DNA of 64,000 nucleotides from an uncultured Eubacteriales bacterium (GTDB taxonomy: Bacteria; Bacillota; Clostridia; Christensenellales; Aristaeellaceae), in the NCBI GenBank assembly GCA_902774025.1, contig CACYGY010000009.1, positions 1 to 64,000 of the forward strand. The letters are read 5' to 3'. Position 1 is the first letter of the stretch. Each line of letters starts with the position of its first letter. Both the position numbers and the translations under genes were made by a program. Below the pieces are notes generated by a model. It was given only the letters and a program-made list of their open reading frames with translations, did not search any database and had not been told where the DNA came from. Below, one piece after another: positions 17,105 to 25,026 of the stretch.

Positions 17105-19846
17105 ATGGATGTGAATGAACCGGTCCGCCTCCCGAGACTCCTGAGCAAGGCGCTGCAGAACGACCACAGCCACCTCCTGGAACGGTCCCGCCTGCATCCC
17201 GCCACCCTGTCGGCAGAGCTGAACATCACACCCCTCTCAAGGGTGACCATGAAGCTCCTTCCGGGGCAGGATGAGATCGTCCCCGGCATCCATGATCTGG
17301 TTGAGGTGTTCGGGCACAACGGGTCCCTGGGCATTTACCGGGTGGCCTCCGTCAACACCGGATACCGGAAGGACATCACGATCCAGCTGAATCACGGCCT
17401 GGACGTTCTGTCCGATGCCATGATCGCGGAGGACACCACCATCTCCGGGACCGTGCAGAGCTGCATCCAGCAGTTCCTGGCAGCCCAGACAGCCAACATC
17501 GGCGGGGAGCCCTACTGGCGCCTCGGCACCTGCGAAGACACGAACCAGTACATCGCACAGGTGCGGTACACCAACGTCATGCAGCTCCTTACGGATCTGG
17601 CAAAGAAGGAAGACGAGTACTACTTCAGCTTTGACCAGACCGTCTTCCCCTGGCGGCTGGATTTCCTCCGCAGGCCCACGGCGGTGGGTGCGGAATTCAG
17701 ACTGTCCAGGAACCTGCAGAACTGCGCAGTGACCTACAACGACAACGATCTGTGCACCCGCCTGTACCTCTCCGTCACCACCGAAACGGAAACCGAGAAC
17801 GGGAAAACGAACACCACCGTCCATGAGCTGCACGATGATCCGGAAGGACAGGCCCGATGGGGCATCATTGCTCAGACGGCGGGCATCAACCTGTCCCAGG
17901 TGCCGGACAAGACGGCCTACATCAACGCCTACTTCCGCAAGCGCCGGGACCCGGCTCTGCAGATCCAGATCAGCGGGCAGGAGATCAACCGGCTCACCGG
18001 GGAAACCTGGGACGAGATGGATATCGGAAGACGGGTGCGGGTAGCGATCCCGGAGAGCAATGCATGGTTTGAGGAGACGCTCGTCAGTGTCAAGTACACG
18101 GACATTCTCCGCCGCCCCAGGGACATCACGGTAAGCCTTTCCAACAAAAAAGAGACGTCGGACGGGACATTCTCCAGCCTGTCCTCCAGAACGTCTTCCC
18201 TTTCTTCCCAGGCGGAAGCCACATCCAACGATGTGCAGAACGCCCAGACGAAGATCGTCAAGCAGGGTGTTGACCTCGTGAAAACGGAGGGCGCTCTGCG
18301 GGGCGAGATTGAGTTTACCGCCGAGCATCTGACGGCCACCTTTACGGATGCGGACAGGCAGCTTGCCGGACAGCTGGAGCTGACGGCAGAGCACCTGCAG
18401 ACAACCTTTACCGACGGCATCAACGGCCTGAGGGGCGAGGTGGAAGTCACCGCCGCGGGCATCCGGGCGGATTATACGGCAGCCGTTGGGGACCTCTCCT
18501 CCCACCTGGAACTGACAGCATCCCAGCTCCGGCTGGACTTTGAGGCCGGGGATGCACAGCTCTCCTCCAACCTGGAGCTGACAGCGGAGCACCTGGAGAC
18601 AACCTTTGAAAACCGGGCCAAGGGACTGGAGAGCACCATCGAGGCCACCGCTCAGAGCCTTACGGTGGATTACGTCGACAGGGTGAACAACGTCCAGAGT
18701 AATCTGACAATCACGGCCAACTCTCTGCAGAACACCATCTCTGACCTGGACGGGAACATCAAGAGCCAGATCAAGCAGCTTGACGATGAGATCGAGCTGA
18801 AGGCCACCAAGACCACCGTGGACGGCCAGTTTGAGGTAGTCAACGGAAACATCACAGCGGTGAACGGGCGCGTCACGGCGCTTTCCGGTAAGTTTGACAC
18901 TCTGGAATCCAGCTTCAACAGCACCACCCGGGGCTATGCCGCAAGCTTCTACACCGCCTCCCTTGTGGCGGATCTGGCGGCCATTCCGTCCCTGTCCTGC
19001 ACCACCTTCCTGGTGGGCGGGTCCCAGTACACGGCCCATGCCATCAAGATGGGCTCCGCCGTCAACGCCACCGGGAACCTGGCCCAGAACGATGTGGACA
19101 TCAACCACTATCACTCCATCACCATCACGGAAAGCTCCGGCACCGTAACGGTGAAGATCGGCCAGGCCTCCGCCACTGAGGGAAGCGCGACTTTTAACAT
19201 TGCCGACACTAAGTTTTACAAGGACGCAATAGCGTCGGCCAAAGCGTCCATGGGCGTCCTGATTGACGGGGAATACATCAAGGTGGGGACAAGCGCCACC
19301 AAGGCGATCCAGATCGGCTGCGGCATCGGACAGCTGTCGTACAATTCCAGCACCCACAAGTATTCCACCTATTACTACGCCACGGCCGGATCCACCATCG
19401 TCAAGAAGGTGGAAGGGCACGTCTTCGACAACACCCAGGCATACGACGCGGGGAAGGCGGACGGCGCGGCCGACGTCACCCTTGCCAAGGACAATATGAC
19501 GGCGGTTACCACCTACAATCCGTCATCCGGCAATTACACCGTCACCGTGTCCTGCACACTCTCCAACGGCAGCACCCAGTCGAAGGGCTTTGTGGTTACG
19601 CCCACGGAGGCTCTGCATCAAGGCTGGGAGGATTATTACAACAGCGGCTCCTGGGCAAAACCGAGCTACGGCAACAGCGGATATGCCCGGATTCCCAGTT
19701 CCTCCTACAAACAGGGATACGAGAACTGGTTCAGGGTTACGGCAGCTGTCGGCGGAAACTGGCAGGGCGGCGGAGCCTTCCAGGCTGTCGGCGAAGCTCT
19801 GGTTGACGGCACCAGTGTGGCCAGCCAGACCAAGACGTTTACATAA
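17105..19846 (+). CDS. Tail tip/prophage endopeptidase-tail-like protein
   Basis: This 913-residue protein follows Dit and should form the tail tip. Residues 1-370 match the phage minor structural/prophage tail type: the early SRVTMKLLPGQDEIVPGIHD and the NDNDLCTRLYLSV element near residue 210. Residues ~403-556 consist of seven 22-residue repeats. The C-terminal 350 residues are beta-rich with a Ser/Thr/Tyr-rich composition and a WEDYYNSGSW motif, and may bind a receptor or carry a fibre trimer. I see no clear peptidase catalytic motif. The ATG follows AAGGGAGG with eight-base spacing. Confidence 0.85.
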   Translation: MDVNEPVRLPRLLSKALQNDHSHLLERSRLHPATLSAELNITPLSRVTMKLLPGQDEIVPGIHDLVEVFGHNGSLGIYRVASVNTGYRKDITIQLNHGLDVLSDAMIAEDTTISGTVQSCIQQFLAAQTANIGGEPYWRLGTCEDTNQYIAQVRYTNVMQLLTDLAKKEDEYYFSFDQTVFPWRLDFLRRPTAVGAEFRLSRNLQNCAVTYNDNDLCTRLYLSVTTETETENGKTNTTVHELHDDPEGQARWGIIAQTAGINLSQVPDKTAYINAYFRKRRDPALQIQISGQEINRLTGETWDEMDIGRRVRVAIPESNAWFEETLVSVKYTDILRRPRDITVSLSNKKETSDGTFSSLSSRTSSLSSQAEATSNDVQNAQTKIVKQGVDLVKTEGALRGEIEFTAEHLTATFTDADRQLAGQLELTAEHLQTTFTDGINGLRGEVEVTAAGIRADYTAAVGDLSSHLELTASQLRLDFEAGDAQLSSNLELTAEHLETTFENRAKGLESTIEATAQSLTVDYVDRVNNVQSNLTITANSLQNTISDLDGNIKSQIKQLDDEIELKATKTTVDGQFEVVNGNITAVNGRVTALSGKFDTLESSFNSTTRGYAASFYTASLVADLAAIPSLSCTTFLVGGSQYTAHAIKMGSAVNATGNLAQNDVDINHYHSITITESSGTVTVKIGQASATEGSATFNIADTKFYKDAIASAKASMGVLIDGEYIKVGTSATKAIQIGCGIGQLSYNSSTHKYSTYYYATAGSTIVKKVEGHVFDNTQAYDAGKADGAADVTLAKDNMTAVTTYNPSSGNYTVTVSCTLSNGSTQSKGFVVTPTEALHQGWEDYYNSGSWAKPSYGNSGYARIPSSSYKQGYENWFRVTAAVGGNWQGGGAFQAVGEALVDGTSVASQTKTFT
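18311..18772 (+). repeat. Seven tandem 22-codon repeats in the tail tip gene
   Basis: Each unit begins with a variant of ELTAEHL and has a hydrophobic pattern of two 11-residue turns, for example ELTAEHLETTFENRAKGLES and its neighbours. The 22-residue period equals two hendecads, which suggests a right-handed or straight trimeric coiled-coil stalk between the tip hub and the C-terminal beta domain. Confidence 0.75.
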
Positions 19847-19869
19847 AATAGACGAGGAGATGAAGAACC

Positions 19870-20127
19870 ATGACAGTCAAACTCAGCGAAGACAGGTTCT
19901 ATGCCTGCTCCAACGCGACCTTTTCCCCGGAAGGTCTGATGCTCACCATCGAGAGCGATCAGGAAATGTGGGAAGTCGCCCAGGTGTTCGGCGAAGTGAA
20001 TGCGCTTGACCTGAAGGTGGAAAGCCAGGATGTCATCCATGTGCATTACGCCAAGGTGGACAGCCTGAACGCCTTCGGCATCGGGAACTACATCGTCCGG
20101 GTAGCCTTCCCCCGTCTGGGAGCGTAA
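19870..20127 (+). CDS. Small tail-region protein, unknown function
   Basis: The 85-residue product starts with MTVKLSEDRFYACSN behind GACGAGGAGATGAAGAACC. It appears to be a compact alpha/beta protein without cysteines forming an obvious motif. It sits between the tip protein and baseplate genes in the same transcription unit. No family is recognised, and a baseplate role is inferred only from position. Confidence 0.5.
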   Translation: MTVKLSEDRFYACSNATFSPEGLMLTIESDQEMWEVAQVFGEVNALDLKVESQDVIHVHYAKVDSLNAFGIGNYIVRVAFPRLGA

Positions 20128-20151
20128 CGGACGACAGAAAGGACGAAAATC

Positions 20152-20433
20152 ATGAACGAGCAGATCCATCAGCAGCTCAACCAGATTACGCTTCTACTCA
20201 ACGAGGTTCAGGTCACTGGCATCGAGAACATGAGCCGGATCCTCACCGTGATCAACATCGTCTCCAAGCTCCGTCAGGACATCGGGGAGATCATGAAGAC
20301 CGATGAGGACCTGAACAGGCAGATTGAATCCCTCAAGGAAGACCTGAAGCGGGCGGGAGAGCGGCACACAAACGTGCCCGATGTCATTCCCATGGTCCCG
20401 CCGGAGGAAACGGACGATCCGTCAGAAGCGTAA
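20152..20433 (+). CDS. Small coiled-coil tail-region protein
   Basis: The 93-residue protein is predominantly helical: an N-terminal QQLNQITLLLNEVQVTG helix, an internal RILTVINIVSKLRQDIGEIM helix and a charged coiled coil (LNRQIESLKEDLKRA). The C-terminus is Pro/Glu/Asp-rich. It may be an oligomerising connector or assembly factor for the following baseplate protein. The function is unknown. Confidence 0.5.
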   Translation: MNEQIHQQLNQITLLLNEVQVTGIENMSRILTVINIVSKLRQDIGEIMKTDEDLNRQIESLKEDLKRAGERHTNVPDVIPMVPPEETDDPSEA

Positions 20434-20466
20434 CACTCACGTCACCATCAGAAGGCAGGTGAAAGC

Positions 20467-22137
20467 ATGGTCATTGAAAGACGATACAAGATCGACATCA
20501 TCAGGGATAAAGGTGTTCACAAGGTGGCACTGGATACCATCCATGTCCTGGCGAACCAGAATGCTAACGCCTACCGGATCGATGTGTACAGTGACGGAAA
20601 CCCCGTAGACCTGACAGGTCACTCTGTGACGGCTCACTTCGTCAGGCCGGACGGCATGGATGTTGTCTTCGCCGGATCCGTTTCCGGGAATTCGGTGTCT
20701 GTCACGCTGCCACCGGCATGCTACGTCAAGCAGGGCAGGTTCCTCCTGGACGTGAGGGTTTGCGTGGGCTTTGTCTACACCACCGTCCTGTACGGTGAGG
20801 CGGACATGCTTCTCTCCGGCGGTACGCCTGTGGAGGATCCCAGCAAGCCCATCGTGTCCGTGGAAACCGTCATTGCCCGGGCGGACGAGGCTGTGGCAAG
20901 CGCCGCTGCCGCAAAGCTGAGTGAGAACGCCGCCGCGGCATCCGCAGCGTCCGCCTCCTCCAGCGCAAGCGCCGCCTCGGCGAGCAAGGATTCTGCCGCC
21001 TCGAGTGCCAGCTCCGCTCTGTCCAGCAAGAACGACGCCGCCTCCAGTGCCAGTGCCGCCGCACAGTCGGCCAGTGAAGCCCTTGCGAGCAAGAACGCTG
21101 CGAAATCGTCGGAAACTGCCGCAAAAGCCTCCGAAAACGCAGCAAAAGCGTCGGAAACTGCCTCGAAGGCATCCGAGAATGCCGCCAAGGCCAGTGAACA
21201 GGCGGCCAAGGCATCGGAGAACGCGGCGAAGACATCCGAACAGAATGCCGCCGCCTCTGAGACTGCCGCGGCAGGCTCTGCCTCCAGCGCGCACACAGAT
21301 GCCCAAAACGCGGCCAACAGCGCCAGTTCAGCCGCGGACAGCGAGTCCAATGCGTCTGCGAGTGAAAACGCCGCCAAGGCCTCAGAAAACGCCGCTAAAA
21401 CGAGTGAGACCAATGCCGCCGCATCGGAGGCCGCCGCCGCGTCCAGCGAGAGCAACGCTGCGGATTCGGCATCTGCGGCATCGGCATCCGAGTCTGCCGC
21501 CGCGGCGTCTGAGACAGCGGCAAAGGCCAGTGAGGACGCTGCCAAGGCAAGCGAAAACGCCGCAAAGGCATCCGAACAGGCCGCCGCTCAGAGTGAGGCA
21601 AACGCCGCCACAAGCGAAGCCAATGCTGCTCAGAGCGAGAGCAATGCATCCACCAGTGAAACCAACGCCGCCGCCTCCGAACAGGCTGCTGCCTCCTCCG
21701 AGAGTGCCGCTGCCGCGTCGGAGACGAACGCGGCAAACAGCGCAAGCGCAGCGGCCTCGTCCGAGACGAACGCCGCGGCAAGCGCATCGGCAGCGGCTCA
21801 GAGTGCCACCGCCGCCGCCACCAGTGCCACCAATGCCGCAACTTCGGAAACGAACGCGGCATCATCCGAAACCAGTGCAGCAAGCTCCGCCGCCACTGCC
21901 TCAGAGGCCGAGGACAGGGCGGAGGTGCTGTTGGAAGAGATCCGGTACATCTTTGATCATCTTCCGGGCGATTATCAGGAAATCGCACAGCGCCTCCTGG
22001 AGCTCCAGCATCAGCTTGATGACCTGGCCGAGAACCACATCCTGGTATTCACAGAAACGGAGTTTGAACATGTGACAAAATCAGAGCTCGTGGAAGCCTA
22101 CCAAAAAGGCGCCCGCGCTCTGTTTTTGAATTCATAG
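20467..22137 (+). CDS. Baseplate upper/side tail fibre protein with long Ala-Ser-Glu repeat stalk
   Basis: Residues ~1-140 form a beta domain resembling the BppU N-terminal domain that docks fibres on the baseplate (DTIHVLANQNANAYRIDVY, VTLPPACYVKQGRFLLDVRV). Residues ~140-480 are a near-continuous Ala/Ser/Glu/Lys/Asn repeat (for example AKASENAAKASE), like the stalk of lambda-type side tail fibres, which form long trimers. The last 75 residues (about 480-556) hold a coiled coil (YQEIAQRLLELQHQLDDL) and a final EFEHVTKSELVEAYQKGA. The protein should extend away from the baseplate and carry or contact the downstream fibre modules. Confidence 0.75.
   Translation: MVIERRYKIDIIRDKGVHKVALDTIHVLANQNANAYRIDVYSDGNPVDLTGHSVTAHFVRPDGMDVVFAGSVSGNSVSVTLPPACYVKQGRFLLDVRVCVGFVYTTVLYGEADMLLSGGTPVEDPSKPIVSVETVIARADEAVASAAAAKLSENAAAASAASASSSASAASASKDSAASSASSALSSKNDAASSASAAAQSASEALASKNAAKSSETAAKASENAAKASETASKASENAAKASEQAAKASENAAKTSEQNAAASETAAAGSASSAHTDAQNAANSASSAADSESNASASENAAKASENAAKTSETNAAASEAAAASSESNAADSASAASASESAAAASETAAKASEDAAKASENAAKASEQAAAQSEANAATSEANAAQSESNASTSETNAAASEQAAASSESAAAASETNAANSASAAASSETNAAASASAAAQSATAAATSATNAATSETNAASSETSAASSAATASEAEDRAEVLLEEIRYIFDHLPGDYQEIAQRLLELQHQLDDLAENHILVFTETEFEHVTKSELVEAYQKGARALFLNS
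20890..21910 (+). repeat. Low-complexity Ala/Ser heptad-like repeats in the fibre stalk
   Basis: About 340 codons repeat short units of the form A-S-E-N/T-A-A-K. The DNA is correspondingly repetitive (GCC, TCC/TCG, GAA/GAG, AAC). The opposite strand is open over long stretches only because of this composition. Such arrays can shorten or lengthen by recombination. Confidence 0.85.
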
Positions 22138-22155
22138 AGGGAAGGAGGGCTGTGA

Positions 22156-22497
22156 ATGGTTCAAGTACTGCCGGATCTTTCCATTGTCGTACCTGCAGGC
22201 GACACGGGGGATGTCACTTTCTTCCTCAATCACTTGTATGAGCCTGAGGATGAGCCGGTGGAAGTCGTAATGACTCTGAAGTCCAGCACCGATATCAGCG
22301 AGGCCGCCATCTGGGTCAAGACAGAGACGGCTGAAGATGAGTCAGTGACCTTTCATCTTGACAGCAAGGACACGGTCGGTTTGCCGGATGGACGGTATGT
22401 TTACGATCTGAAGCTGGTGAGTGCGGCAGGGGCGAACATCAACACGCTTTTCGTCCCAAGATCCTTTTTCGTGAGTGAGGTGGTCGGACGTGTTTAG
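22156..22497 (+). CDS. Small beta-rich baseplate/fibre protein
   Basis: The 113-residue product resembles a short BppU-like beta sandwich: VVPAGDTGDVTFFLNHLY at the N-terminus, LPDGRYVYDLKLVSAAGAN in the middle and LFVPRSFFVSEVVG at the end. It follows the side fibre and overlaps the next gene by eight bases. A structural role in the baseplate is inferred from fold and context. Confidence 0.6.
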   Translation: MVQVLPDLSIVVPAGDTGDVTFFLNHLYEPEDEPVEVVMTLKSSTDISEAAIWVKTETAEDESVTFHLDSKDTVGLPDGRYVYDLKLVSAAGANINTLFVPRSFFVSEVVGRV

Positions 22498-22732
22498 CCC
22501 CGCGATGGGACCAATCTATCCAATGCCGCCACCTGAACCGGGCGGACGAGCCAGCGTGGTGGGTGTCCCAGGAGGGGCTGTCGCCAAGCGGCTGAAAACG
22601 GCCAGGGCTATCACAATTACCGGTGCCATGAATGGGTCTGAAAAGTTTGACGGAAGCAAGGACATTGAGATCAATGTGACAGCCAACGTCATCACCCATG
22701 AGGACATCGATTCCATGTTTATGGGAGAGTGA
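22490..22732 (+). CDS. Small fibre-module protein with C-terminal DIDxMF motif
   Basis: The 80-residue product starts at a GTG six bases after AGGTGG, overlapping the upstream stop. The N-terminus is Pro/Gly-rich (MGPIYPMPPPEPGGRASVV). The middle (ARAITITGAMNGSEKFDGSK) resembles the short repeats of phage fibre tips. The C-terminus VITHEDIDSMF recurs in the next genes. An alternative GTG at 22475 would add five residues. Confidence 0.55.
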   Translation: MFSPAMGPIYPMPPPEPGGRASVVGVPGGAVAKRLKTARAITITGAMNGSEKFDGSKDIEINVTANVITHEDIDSMFMGE

Positions 22733-22737
22733 GAACC

Positions 22738-23355
22738 ATGGCGACAAACAACAACTACCTCGTAGACAAGGAAGGGCTTGAGTATTTCCTATCCAAGCTC
22801 CGCATCCATGATCTTGCGGGGAAGGTGGACAAGGTCGAAGGGAAAGGCCTGTCCGAGAACGACTACACGGATGCCGACAAGCTCAAGCTTGCGGACATCG
22901 ATCCCCAGGCCAACTATTACGTCCATCCACAGTACACCCCCAGGGCGATCGGCTTATACCGGATCCAGGTGGACGCCAGCGGCCACGTTGCGGCGGTATC
23001 ACCCGTCACAAAAGCGGACATTGTGGCGCTTGGCATTCCCGGGCAGGACACGACATACCAGAGAGCCACACAGGCCTCTGACGGTCTTATGTCCTCGCTG
23101 GATAAGACCAAACTGGACGGTTTCGACGCGGCGGACAAGTACGCCAAGAAGAGCGAAATCGGAACGGTGATGCGGTACAAGGGCAGTGTTGCCACTTTCG
23201 CAGACCTTCCCCAGGACGCCGAGGTGGGCGACTTTTATGACGTCCGTGAGGACGGATCCAACTACGCCTGGGATGGACAGGCGTGGGACCCGGTGGGCTC
23301 TTCGCTCACCATCGAGGTTGTCACGACTCAGGACATCGATGAGATGTTTGCCTGA
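22738..23355 (+). CDS. Tail fibre module protein (paralogue 1)
   Basis: The 205-residue product starts MATNNNYLVDKEGLEYFLSK. It contains the module KVDKVEGKGLSENDYTDADK, which is shared with the next two genes, then a repeat block ending GIPGQDTTY. A beta segment with MRYKGSVATFADLPQDAEVG follows, then the C-terminal TTQDIDEMFA. This looks like a fibre or adhesin module. The gene overlaps nothing and lies five bases after its neighbour. The exact partner is unknown. Confidence 0.65.
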   Translation: MATNNNYLVDKEGLEYFLSKLRIHDLAGKVDKVEGKGLSENDYTDADKLKLADIDPQANYYVHPQYTPRAIGLYRIQVDASGHVAAVSPVTKADIVALGIPGQDTTYQRATQASDGLMSSLDKTKLDGFDAADKYAKKSEIGTVMRYKGSVATFADLPQDAEVGDFYDVREDGSNYAWDGQAWDPVGSSLTIEVVTTQDIDEMFA

Positions 23356-23415
23356 GAGTGAATAGAACATGGATGGCTGTATAGCCTTCCGTACAACGAT
23401 TTGGAGGTAAAAACT

Positions 23416-24249
23416 ATGGCAAATTCCGGAACCAAGTTCGTCAGCAAAGAGAGACTTCAGTACTTCAAGAGCAAGCTCGACGTCCTGTTTGCCGCCAAGG
23501 TGGACAAGGTAGAAGGCAAGGGCCTCTCCGCCAACGACTACACCGATGCCGAGAAGACCAAGCTGGCTGGCATCGAGGCCAATGCGAATAACTACACCCA
23601 TCCGGCTCACACCGCGGCTGCCTCCGGCCTGTACAAGGTCACCGTTGACGCTCTGGGCCATGTGACCGATGCCACCGCGGTGGCCAAGTCCGACATCACC
23701 GCCCTGGGCATTCCCGCGGAAGACACCAACACCACGTACACCTTCTCCGGTGCGCTGAGCTCCGGTTCTTACGTGATCACCATCACGCCCAACTCCGGCT
23801 CTGCTCAGACTGTGACCGTTCCCGCCATGGTGGGTGCCGGTGCTGAGGCTGCCGGTGCGGCCGGTCTTGTGCCCGCTCCCGCGGCTGGCGACAACCTCAA
23901 GTTCCTGCGTGCGGACGGCACCTGGGTGGTTCCCACCGACACCACCTACGAGGATGCCACTCAGTCCGTGCACGGCCTGATGTCCACCGCCGACAAGATC
24001 AAGCTGGACGGCTTCAGCGCCGCTTCCAACTACGCGCTCAAGTCCGACTTGACCAACGTCTACAAGTACAAGGGCTCCGTGGCGACCTACGCCGACCTGC
24101 CCTCCTCCGGACTCACCGCCGGTGACGTGTACGACGTCCAGGCCGACGGCATGAACTATGCCTGGAACGGCACTGCCTGGGATCAGCTGGGCGGCAACTT
24201 CACCATCGACGAAATCACCACGGCTGAAATCGATGCCATGTTCGCCTAA
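23416..24249 (+). CDS. Tail fibre module protein (paralogue 2)
   Basis: The 277-residue product starts MANSGTKFVSKERLQYFKSK behind TTGGAGGTAAAAACT. It repeats the architecture of its upstream paralogue: KVDKVEGKGLSANDYTDAEK, YKVTVDALGHVTDATAV and YKYKGSVATYADLP. It also carries an extra AAGAAGLVPAPAAGD-type linker before the distal half, and ends TTAEIDAMFA. Codon bias is strongly toward C-ending codons, unlike its neighbours, which suggests high expression. A hairpin terminator follows. Confidence 0.65.
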   Translation: MANSGTKFVSKERLQYFKSKLDVLFAAKVDKVEGKGLSANDYTDAEKTKLAGIEANANNYTHPAHTAAASGLYKVTVDALGHVTDATAVAKSDITALGIPAEDTNTTYTFSGALSSGSYVITITPNSGSAQTVTVPAMVGAGAEAAGAAGLVPAPAAGDNLKFLRADGTWVVPTDTTYEDATQSVHGLMSTADKIKLDGFSAASNYALKSDLTNVYKYKGSVATYADLPSSGLTAGDVYDVQADGMNYAWNGTAWDQLGGNFTIDEITTAEIDAMFA

Positions 24250-24268
24250 TCCTGCCTGACCGACAAAA

Positions 24269-24297
24269 AGGGCGCGGGAATGTTCCTCCCGCGCCCT
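24269..24297 (+). terminator. Hairpin between fibre module genes
   Basis: AGGGCGCGGGA pairs perfectly with TCCCGCGCCCT around a short loop. The tail after it is GTATTATTT, not a clean T-run, so termination may be partial. It lies between fibre paralogues 2 and 3. Confidence 0.6.
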
Positions 24298-24323
24298 GTA
24301 TTATTTGAAAAGGGGTGACTTGC

Positions 24324-24782
24324 GTGTCGTGGGTATCTGCATCCAGACTGCAGTATTTTCTTTCCAAGATCTATGGGATTTTCGACACCAAGGTAGACAA
24401 AGTCACAGGTAAGGACCTGTCTACGAATGACTATACGGATGCCGAGAAAACGAAACTTTCGGGTATCGAATCCGGTGCCAACAATTACTCGCATCCTGCA
24501 CACACGGCTCAGTCTTCGGGCCTGTATAAGGTTACGGTGGACGCGCTCGGGCATGTGTCTGATGCCGCCGCTGTCCAGAAAAGCGACATCACGGCTCTCG
24601 GGATCCCGGGGCAGGACACCACGTATTCCGACATGACGGGAGCCACATCGAGTTCCGCCGGAGCCCATGGACTGGTTCCCGCACCCGCCTCCGGAGCAAC
24701 AGATTATCTGCTCAAGGGAGACGGCACCTGGGGCGATTTCTCTGAGATGACTGCCGCACAGGTTGCGCAGATCTGTGTTTGA
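24324..24782 (+). CDS. Tail fibre module protein (paralogue 3, short)
   Basis: The 152-residue product starts at a GTG (SWVSASRLQYFLSKIYGIFD) after GGGGTGACTTGC. It has the shared module VDKVTGKDLSTNDYTDAEK, then YKVTVDALGHVSDAAAV, GIPGQDTTYSD and a GLVPAPASGATDYLLKGDG linker. It ends EMTAAQVAQICV. It lacks the distal beta domain present in the two upstream paralogues. Function is inferred from shared modules. Confidence 0.6.
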   Translation: MSWVSASRLQYFLSKIYGIFDTKVDKVTGKDLSTNDYTDAEKTKLSGIESGANNYSHPAHTAQSSGLYKVTVDALGHVSDAAAVQKSDITALGIPGQDTTYSDMTGATSSSAGAHGLVPAPASGATDYLLKGDGTWGDFSEMTAAQVAQICV

Positions 24783-24798
24783 GGGAGGGTGATCCGCA

Positions 24799-25014
24799 AT
24801 GGCAGCCCGATTCTTTGAACTGGATGCGAACGGCGACATTCAGGAGATTGGCCACCAGCTGACATCCGAGACTGTCGGAACGTCTGCGTCCGAGACACCG
24901 GCGACGCCGGACAAAATCTTCCAGGTCCGGAAGGACTCCAGCGGAAAGCTGTCTGTCCCGATGGAGTACCAGGCGGAGATGACTGCCGCCCAGGTGGAAA
25001 GCATTTGTGTGTAA
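24799..25014 (+). CDS. Small fibre-region protein with shared C-terminal motif
   Basis: The 71-residue product starts MAARFFELDANGDIQE behind GGAGGGTGATCCGCA and ends EMTAAQVESICV. That ending is nearly the same as the end of the preceding gene. The middle (TPATPDKIFQVRKDSSGKLS) has no recognised fold. It may be a small adaptor between fibre modules. Confidence 0.5.
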   Translation: MAARFFELDANGDIQEIGHQLTSETVGTSASETPATPDKIFQVRKDSSGKLSVPMEYQAEMTAAQVESICV

Positions 25015-25026
25015 GGAGGAGAGTAT

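Noticed and set aside
17237-19420. Minus-strand frame of 727 codons opposite the tail tip gene
   Set aside because: No homology, no ribosome binding site and fully antisense to the tail tip coding sequence.
20775-21988. Open frames on several strands over the Ala/Ser repeat
   Set aside because: They arise from the repetitive GCC/TCC/GAA composition; the plus frame from 20467 explains the region.
22738-24782. The three fibre paralogues as a shufflon of recombining cassettes
   Set aside because: They are in direct, not inverted, orientation and I found no short recombination repeats at their ends. Only the 25857/26609 pair fits inversion.
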